DNA from: Leptospira adleri
GTDB lineage: Bacteria > Spirochaetota > Leptospiria > Leptospirales > Leptospiraceae
Direction: 5' to 3'
DNA length: 64,000 nucleotides
Assembly: GCF_002811985.1 (NCBI RefSeq)
Contig: NZ_NPDU01000016.1
Location: 10,971 to 74,970, forward strand
In this document: positions 52,541 through 64,000 of the stretch, one piece after another
Position numbering within the stretch: position 1 is the stretch's first letter
How the letters are laid out: the number at the start of each line of letters is the position of its first letter
The notes under the pieces: generated by a model
Database searches by the model: none
Seen by the model: only the letters and a program-made list of their open reading frames with translations
Told to the model about the DNA's origin: nothing
Position numbers and translations under genes: made by a program

Positions 52541-53276
52541 GATTCTCCCCCAGAGCTTCGTAGAGTGTGGCGGCCGATTTGAGTTTCCTTCGAAGGATCG
52601 GCTCAAGCATCCGATTGCAAATTCTGTCGAGGTCCAGGATAGTTTCAACAGAGATTTCTCTCTCCTTCAGATCTCTGAATCGCAACATTAAAAAAGTTTG
52701 GATCCATTGAACAAGTCCCAGATCGTTTTCGTTCGAATGAAGACAATTCCCGCAGACGAGTTCCAAAGGAGAAGTCTGAAGAGTCACGGAAGTCATTTCC
52801 TTTAACGGCATTCCGCAGGAATGACAGAGAAGCTCCTTGGAAAGAAAACCTCCGGATACAAGAAGGCGAAGTTTTACAAACGGAAGAATCAGGATCGAAG
52901 GACCATTCTCCTCCAATTCCTCCAAGGCGCCGGAAAGAAGACGAAACTCGCCGGGATGTTCGGCGCCGTCCGGAGTAAACGAAGATGCGAGTTCCACAAG
53001 GTAAGACACGATCACCATTCCGAGGTAACCCGCCTTTGCACGATCAAAACGATTCAAGAGCGAAATCTCTTTCACGTTATGCGTCTCTTGTTGATTTTTT
53101 GCATTATAATAATCCAAGCTCGTTAGAGAACCCGGTTCTACGGAAGCGATCGGTCTAGTTTTGCTCTTTCTAATTCCTCGAACGCGGAAATTTTCCACGA
53201 TTCCTTCTTCCGGCAATAAACGGATGACCGCGTCTCCTCCGGGGATCTCCCTGGATTCAAGAACGATTCCGCGCAT
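52524..53276 (-). CDS. recO: DNA repair protein RecO
   Basis: 250 residues from ATG 53276 ([11 protein letters not shown]), which matches the family N-terminus; longer readings overlap ybeY. It has an N-terminal OB-fold and a C-terminal helical part with a zinc-type site (CHSCG ... CGNC). RecO loads RecA with RecR in gap repair. It follows ybeY after 5 bp. Confidence 0.9.
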   Translation of the reverse strand: MRGIVLESREIPGGDAVIRLLPEEGIVENFRVRGIRKSKTRPIASVEPGSLTSLDYYNAKNQQETHNVKEISLLNRFDRAKAGYLGMVIVSYLVELASSFTPDGAEHPGEFRLLSGALEELEENGPSILILPFVKLRLLVSGGFLSKELLCHSCGMPLKEMTSVTLQTSPLELVCGNCLHSNENDLGLVQWIQTFLMLRFRDLKEREISVETILDLDRICNRMLEPILRRKLKSAATLYEALGENLGKFS

Positions 53277-53281
53277 CTTTC

Positions 53282-53775
53282 TCAAAGATCCTGCAGAATT
53301 TCCAGACATTCGTCTTCCTTTTCCTTCATAATTCTTTCTTCTTCCTCTCCTCTTTCGTGATCATAACCGAGGAGATGTAAAAATCCGTGGACAAGCAGCC
53401 GATAGAATTCGTCCTTTTCTTCGTGTCCTATCTCGAGCGCCTGTTTTTTCAACGTGTCGATGGACATCACAATTTCGCCTAACGCAATCGGAGGAAGAGA
53501 AGAATGATTTTCGTCTTTTCTTTTTTGTAGAACCGCGCCGAGCGGCGAGGAATCGAATTCTAAAGGAAAGGAAAGTACATCCGTGGTTTTGTCCTTCCCT
53601 CTCCTCAAAAGATTGATCTCCTTCATATCGGAATCTCCGATCAACAAAAGACTCAGTTCACAGGAGGATTGTCCGAGTTCTTTTCGGAAAAGAATTTTGC
53701 AATTCTGTAGGACTTCTTCTTCATTCCACCAAGGAATCGATCCGTAGTCGTTCGATATGGAGACGTTATCTGCGA

Positions 53776-53779
<4 letters not shown>
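53282..53779 (-). CDS. ybeY: Endoribonuclease YbeY (apparent CTG start)
   Basis: A metal-dependent RNase for 16S rRNA maturation and quality control. The catalytic motif is [11 protein letters not shown] with three His. The family's conserved front end ([31 protein letters not shown], quoted in parts: [20 protein letters not shown]) extends upstream of the first ATG, and in-frame similarity ([10 protein letters not shown]) continues to 53779. No ATG, GTG or TTG lies in that stretch before 53647. The best start is CTG at 53779, which overlaps the pgpH stop as CTGA, like a normal ATGA junction, with AAGGAAA directly before it. The protein is then 165 residues. Confidence 0.85.
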
Positions 53780-56205
<2,426 letters not shown>

Positions 56206-56209
56206 ACGA

Positions 56210-57196
56210 TTACAACTCCTCGAACTTACGAACGATTACTTCCACAAGCGGGTGTCTGGTAATATCTTCTTTTCCGAAAAACACCATTCCAATTTGATCG
56301 GTGTTTTTAAATAAAGTCACCACTTTTTCGAGTCCCGAACGACCGTGATCCAAGTCGATCTGAGTCGAATCTCCGGAAATACACATGCGGGAATTGCGGC
56401 CCAAACGGGTCATAATCATCTTGAGCTGTGCGAGCGTACAGTTCTGCGCTTCATCCAAAATGATAAAGGCATTCGAAAGAGTTCTTCCCCGCATAAACGC
56501 GACCGGAGCGATCTCGATCTTTGTAAGAGAAATGTATTCCTGAGTTTTTTCGGCGCCGATACATTCGTTCAAGGCGTCGTAAACCGGACGAAGATAAGGG
56601 TCCACTTTCTGATTGAGATCGCCGGGTAAAAATCCAAGATTCTCCCCCGCTTCGACCGCGGGTCTCGTAAGAATGATCTTATCGATCGTCCCGGCTTGTA
56701 AGAATCTACAAGCAGTTGCAACGGAAAGAAACGTCTTCCCCGTTCCCGCAGGACCGAGCGCAAACGTGATCAGATTGTCTTGGAAGGATCGGAAATAAGT
56801 TTCCTGATTTCTGGTTCGAGGAAAGATATGTTTTCCGCGATAGGTGGTGAGGATTTTTTCGGAAGGCTTCCAAGGCATGGTCCGATCGGTCTCGGTTTCC
56901 CATACCTTTTTTTTACGGAGTTCCTTCCCCGCGTCTTTTAGAATATAAGCAAAATCGAATGAATCGGTGAAATCTCGGTCCGGTCTTTCCCGATAATTGG
57001 CCTCGAGTTTTTTAAAAAAATCGAGAGCGAAGTCTACCTTCGCGGATTCTCCTTCGATCTGAAAACCGTTCCCTCTGGGAATGATATCCATCTCGAGTTG
57101 CTTTTCAAGAATCTTGACTCCCTCGTCGTTGATCCCGCAGATCTTACGATAGAGGTCTTGGTTTTCGAAATTGAACTGTTCTTTACGCGAAGAGAT
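56210..57196 (-). CDS. phoH: PhoH-family ATPase (probable non-AUG start)
   Basis: A PhoH-like ATPase with Walker A GPAGTGKT, Walker [10 protein letters not shown], and the family-specific RTRNQETYF and TRPAVEAGE blocks. The first ATG (57091) gives 293 residues, but the family's N-terminal KH-like segment ([20 protein letters not shown]) is present in frame upstream of it. No ATG/GTG/TTG precedes it before the aspS stop at 57201; ATC at 57196, nine bases after AAGG, is the best candidate, giving 328 residues. The start is thus uncertain; the product is not. Confidence 0.88.
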   Translation of the reverse strand: MSSRKEQFNFENQDLYRKICGINDEGVKILEKQLEMDIIPRGNGFQIEGESAKVDFALDFFKKLEANYRERPDRDFTDSFDFAYILKDAGKELRKKKVWETETDRTMPWKPSEKILTTYRGKHIFPRTRNQETYFRSFQDNLITFALGPAGTGKTFLSVATACRFLQAGTIDKIILTRPAVEAGENLGFLPGDLNQKVDPYLRPVYDALNECIGAEKTQEYISLTKIEIAPVAFMRGRTLSNAFIILDEAQNCTLAQLKMIMTRLGRNSRMCISGDSTQIDLDHGRSGLEKVVTLFKNTDQIGMVFFGKEDITRHPLVEVIVRKFEEL

Positions 57197-57200
57197 AAAT

Positions 57201-59006
<1,806 letters not shown>

Positions 59007-59047
59007 TGATTTCTATTTCCTGTTGTATTGATCGAATGAGATAAGAA

Positions 59048-60376
<1,329 letters not shown>

Positions 60377-60395
60377 CGTCCCCTTTAAAGAAGAA

Positions 60396-60845
60396 TTACT
60401 CTTCTTCTTTTTTTACGTGAAGCGTAATTACAGGCTGGATTCCTTCTGCAAGGCGAATTTTGATCTTGTAAGATCCCAGACTGCGGATAGGCTCCGCGAT
60501 CTCGATTTTTCTCTTATCGAGTTCGATTCCGTCTTTTTTCAAAAGGGAAGCGATATCCATAGGAGTTACCGCTCCGAAAAGTTTGTCCCCGCCGCCGGTT
60601 TTGACTACGATATCGTATTCTTTGCCGCTGATATTGGAGGAAAAACCTTCCATCGCTTTTTTACGTTTTTCGCGTTTGAGCTCGCCCAATTTCTTTTGGT
60701 GAAGAGCCGCTTTTGTATTTCCTTCGTTCGCTCGAACCGCGAGTTTTTTCGGGAAAAGAAAATTTCTTGCGTAACCGTCCGCGACTTCTTTGAGGTCGCC
60801 TGCGTCCCCGAGATTGATAACGTCTTTTTGTAAGATCACTCTCAT
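60396..60845 (-). CDS. rplI: 50S ribosomal protein L9
   Basis: 149 residues: N-terminal rRNA-binding lobe [21 protein letters not shown] followed by [13 protein letters not shown], a long helix rich in Lys/Glu, and the C-terminal lobe with [12 protein letters not shown]. It lies 9 bp after rpsR, within the conserved rpsF-ssb-rpsR-rplI order. Confidence 0.98.
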   Translation of the reverse strand: MRVILQKDVINLGDAGDLKEVADGYARNFLFPKKLAVRANEGNTKAALHQKKLGELKREKRKKAMEGFSSNISGKEYDIVVKTGGGDKLFGAVTPMDIASLLKKDGIELDKRKIEIAEPIRSLGSYKIKIRLAEGIQPVITLHVKKEEE

Positions 60846-60854
60846 GTTGGTACC

Positions 60855-61166
60855 TCAGTTCACCTTGTAAGGAAGAAGACCGATGCTTCTTGCTTTGCGG
60901 ATTTCACGCGCGAGAACTCTTTGGTAACGAGCGCTGGTTCCAGTAATTCTTCTTGGAATGATTTTACCACGATTGGTGATAAATCTTTCTAAGAGTTCGA
61001 TATTCTTATAATTGATTTGTTTTGCAAGTTCCGGGTCCGCAGTAAAACGGCAAACCTTCTTCTTGTATTTATTCTGTTTTCTCTGAGGCTTTCCTTCCAT
61101 TTCGCCGGAAGATTCGCCTTGTTCCGATCTTTCAGATCGTTCTTCTTTTACTTCATTCTCACTCAT
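60855..61166 (-). CDS. rpsR: 30S ribosomal protein S18
   Basis: 103 residues. The C-terminal 70 are a normal S18 ([19 protein letters not shown], then [12 protein letters not shown]). An N-terminal extension of about 30 acidic residues ([18 protein letters not shown]) is longer than in E. coli. The gene begins 12 bp after ssb. Confidence 0.97.
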
Positions 61167-61178
61167 AAGTGTTCCTCA

Positions 61179-61890
<712 letters not shown>

Positions 61891-61954
61891 TTGTTTCCCC
61901 TATGGTTAAAGCCCGCCTGCGGAACGCGACGAGCAGAAGAACCGATAATTTATC

Positions 61955-63178
61955 CTATTTTTTGCGTTTGGAGCCACGGGTCAAGGGAGAATTGGGTCGG
62001 AGGTCCAGAAATGCTCTTTCTTCTTCTACGCGGAGTTCCGTCCCGAGTTCTCCGGAGAGAACCGCGATTTCTTGGAGGAATTCTTTCGCTTCCTGCCCGG
62101 TAACGGGTCGGATTTTATGATCTTCCTTTTGGAATTTTCCAAAGATCGGAACCAACTCCACCATTTCCAGGACATTCTTGCGAATATGAAGAATCGCGAT
62201 CAAATTGTGGTTCAGGTAGGAGTTCCTACTTCCAAAAATCAGATTTCCGAGGGAATAGAGAATCACGCCTCCCCGATAGACTTCGATTCCTTGTGGAATA
62301 TGAGGGTGATGTCCGATCACGATTTTGACCCCGGAATCGATGAGAGAATGCGCGATCTTTCTCTGATCGGCGGTAGGAAAGGGAGAATATTCCACACCCC
62401 AATGAAGCGAGACGATCCGAACCGGAGGCGCGACCGGATCCCGGGTCCTGTCCCTCCTTTCAAAAAAAGAAGCCTGTAAAGAAGGAAAGGAGAACGGCGC
62501 GACCCCCGCCTTTGTCGCAGTGGCGTAATGGGCAGGCTCCGCGATTGCGGTGACGGAATGGATTCTAAGATCGTTTCCCTTGAGGCTCAGACGTAAAGGT
62601 GCGAACACTTCGGGGATTTTTTTACCGGCGCCTACGTTGAGAATATGATTCTTTTTTAATATATCCAAAGTCTCCGCCATTCCTTTCGGACCGTGATCGA
62701 AAGAATGATTGTTTCCCAGGAATACAAGATCCACTCCCAAGAACTTCAGAGAATCCATGTCCTTTTCATGAGCGGTAAATATATATGCTTTTTTCGATTC
62801 CTCCGTTTTGGAAGCGACCACCGGAGTTTCAAGATTCACCATTCTAAAATCGGCTTCTCCGAAAAGGGTCTTCAAGCCTTCCACGGGCGCAATTTCTCCG
62901 TGCCTCTGAATCGTATCCCGGATCCCCCAATTGAACATAACGTCTCCTCCCGCGAGAAGTTTGAGAAGTTCGGGATCACGATTGTGTTCCGGATGTAGGA
63001 CCGAATCGATTTTATCCTGAAGAATCGAAAGGGCGGAAGGATTTTCGGAAGAAGGTTGTTCCGAAACGGAATCCATCGTCTCGGGAAGAAGACAGGAAAA
63101 TAAAACAAACGGAACGCCGAATATGAAAAGTTTTCGAATTTGGAGAATGAAAAAAGACACTGAAGGTAAATTATTCAT
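61955..63178 (-). CDS. CapA/PGA-type metallophosphatase lipoprotein
   Basis: 407 residues. The signal ends in lipobox VLFSC (Cys29), so it is probably a lipoprotein. The body matches the CapA (PGA_cap) family: a metal-site start LLAGGDVMFNWGI, NLETPV, FLGNNHSFDHG, SLHWGVEYS and a late GHHPHIPQGIE. CapA proteins are tied to poly-gamma-glutamate export in Gram-positives, but no capB/C lies here, so the role is open. A GTAGGAGTTCCTAC palindrome (62216-62229) is embedded in its coding sequence. Confidence 0.88.
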   Translation of the reverse strand: MNNLPSVSFFILQIRKLFIFGVPFVLFSCLLPETMDSVSEQPSSENPSALSILQDKIDSVLHPEHNRDPELLKLLAGGDVMFNWGIRDTIQRHGEIAPVEGLKTLFGEADFRMVNLETPVVASKTEESKKAYIFTAHEKDMDSLKFLGVDLVFLGNNHSFDHGPKGMAETLDILKKNHILNVGAGKKIPEVFAPLRLSLKGNDLRIHSVTAIAEPAHYATATKAGVAPFSFPSLQASFFERRDRTRDPVAPPVRIVSLHWGVEYSPFPTADQRKIAHSLIDSGVKIVIGHHPHIPQGIEVYRGGVILYSLGNLIFGSRNSYLNHNLIAILHIRKNVLEMVELVPIFGKFQKEDHKIRPVTGQEAKEFLQEIAVLSGELGTELRVEEERAFLDLRPNSPLTRGSKRKK

Positions 63179-63446
63179 TTTGCCCGAGTTTGGAAAGATC
63201 TTTTTTCAAGATCTTTAAAGGCGAAAACGAGATCGGACATTTCCGTAAAGAAAGAATTTGTTTCGATCCATTCCAGATCGAAGCGATATTCTCAGCGAAA
63301 AGAATACGCTTTTCCGAAAACGAAATCTGAAATCGAATTTATAAGAATTCTACGGAAATTTACAAAAAGAACATTCTTCAAATTCGAAAAGATATTCCAT
63401 ATTTCGAATAGAATGAGGATCAAATCCGCCAAGACGAAAAACGAGA

Positions 63447-64000
63447 TTATTTCTTTCTTGCGGTGTGAATCGTTTCCTTTCTTTTTAACATCTCGATAAA
63501 CTGACTCAACTTCCGAACTCTCGTCTCTTCTTTTTTCGTATGATGAAGCCGAAACAAAATCGCGTATCGATTTGAGGAACTCAAACTTTCGAAAAAATTC
63601 TTTGCGTCCGGATTTTGTTTCAAAAGTCTTTCAAAATCTTTCGGAATATCCACCTTACTCTGAGAATCATACGCCGCGTCCCAACGACCGTCTTTTTTTG
63701 CGGCTTCGATCGCCGCGAGACCGGAAGTTTTCATTTTCCCACTGGCAATCAAAGCGTTCGCTTTTTCCCGATTGATCTTAGACCAAATGCTCTTCGGACC
63801 GCGCACGCTGAACTTCTGCAGCCAAAAGGATTCGTCGTATTTTTGTTTTTGACTATCGATCCAACCGTAACAAAGCGCGCAGTCCAGCGCTTCCGCGTAG
63901 GTCAGAGAAACGATCTTAGATTCTTTCTTGGCGAACTTGACCCAAATCGCGCTTCCGTTTGTATGATTTTTCTTAAGCCAATTCTCCCATTCTTTCCCGT
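63447..64000 (-). CDS. YdeI/OmpD-associated-like (bacteriocin-protection type) protein, start outside the window
   Basis: The frame is open to the right edge, so the N-terminus is missing. Visible sequence fits the YdeI/OmdA family: WLKKNHTNGSAIWVKFAKK, then YAEALDCALCYGWIDSQKQ, then SKINREKANALIASGKM and a basic tail (LSQFIEMLKRKETIHTARKK). These proteins are small and cytosolic; roles in stress or bacteriocin tolerance have been proposed. About 185 residues are seen. Confidence 0.83.
   Translation of the reverse strand, partial: GKEWENWLKKNHTNGSAIWVKFAKKESKIVSLTYAEALDCALCYGWIDSQKQKYDESFWLQKFSVRGPKSIWSKINREKANALIASGKMKTSGLAAIEAAKKDGRWDAAYDSQSKVDIPKDFERLLKQNPDAKNFFESLSSSNRYAILFRLHHTKKEETRVRKLSQFIEMLKRKETIHTARKK

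Overview
This window looks like a piece of chromosome from Leptospira, probably a pathogen-lineage species. The evidence is the mix of spirochaetal housekeeping proteins, many exported or lipoprotein genes of the kind restricted to Leptospira, short A/T-rich promoter regions, frequent TTG/GTG starts, and many two-component and SpoIIE/STAS-type signalling proteins. No rRNA, tRNA, phage, transposase or CRISPR was seen. The species cannot be fixed from the sequence alone.

Layout. 1-8.3 kb is a signalling block: an edge-truncated AraC regulator, a very large lipoprotein-type hybrid kinase with its LuxR-type regulator, and a divergent nitrogen pair made of alanine dehydrogenase and an ammonium transporter fused to a SpoIIE-type phosphatase. 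8.4-19 kb is a minus-strand run: a giant (about 1990 residue) aromatic repeat protein, a DUF167 protein, MurJ, a STAS/zinc-ribbon protein, a two-TM membrane protein and LipB. 19-22.7 kb holds a Panacea-like protein, PanD, an exported protein and an SBBP-repeat lipoprotein. 22.7-23.9 kb is non-coding and contains a tandem array of about 72-bp hairpin repeats. 23.9-28 kb carries small hypotheticals, an ATPase-HDOD protein, an ABC ATPase, an SRPBCC protein and a small secreted protein. 28.5-35.4 kb carries TopA, an MpaB-like protein, CysK, a type II (archaeal-type) GAPDH homologue, a gamma-carbonic-anhydrase-like protein and an apparently inactive signal peptidase I homologue. 36.3-38.2 kb is a PAS-PAS kinase and its single-domain receiver.

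38.3-47.7 kb is the glycolytic block gap-pgk, then (after an apparently inserted stretch with a pgk 3' fragment and a lipoprotein) tpiA-secG, followed by an anchored protein, a PAS kinase and a receiver-ATPase protein. 47.8-51.9 kb on the minus strand holds a beta-propeller protein, CinA and ArgS. 52.3-61.9 kb is a long minus-strand housekeeping run read in the order rpsF-ssb-rpsR-rplI-dnaB-aspS-phoH-pgpH-ybeY-recO-small TM protein; several junctions overlap or nearly touch, and ybeY and phoH appear to use non-AUG starts. The window closes with a CapA-like lipoprotein and an edge-truncated YdeI-like protein.

The most unusual items are the Amt-SpoIIE fusion next to ald, the giant repeat protein, the 72-bp hairpin array, two copies of a roughly 150-bp composite repeat bounded by GTCGG...CGAC motifs, the signal peptidase homologue that has lost its Ser/Lys dyad, and the second, archaeal-type GAPDH.
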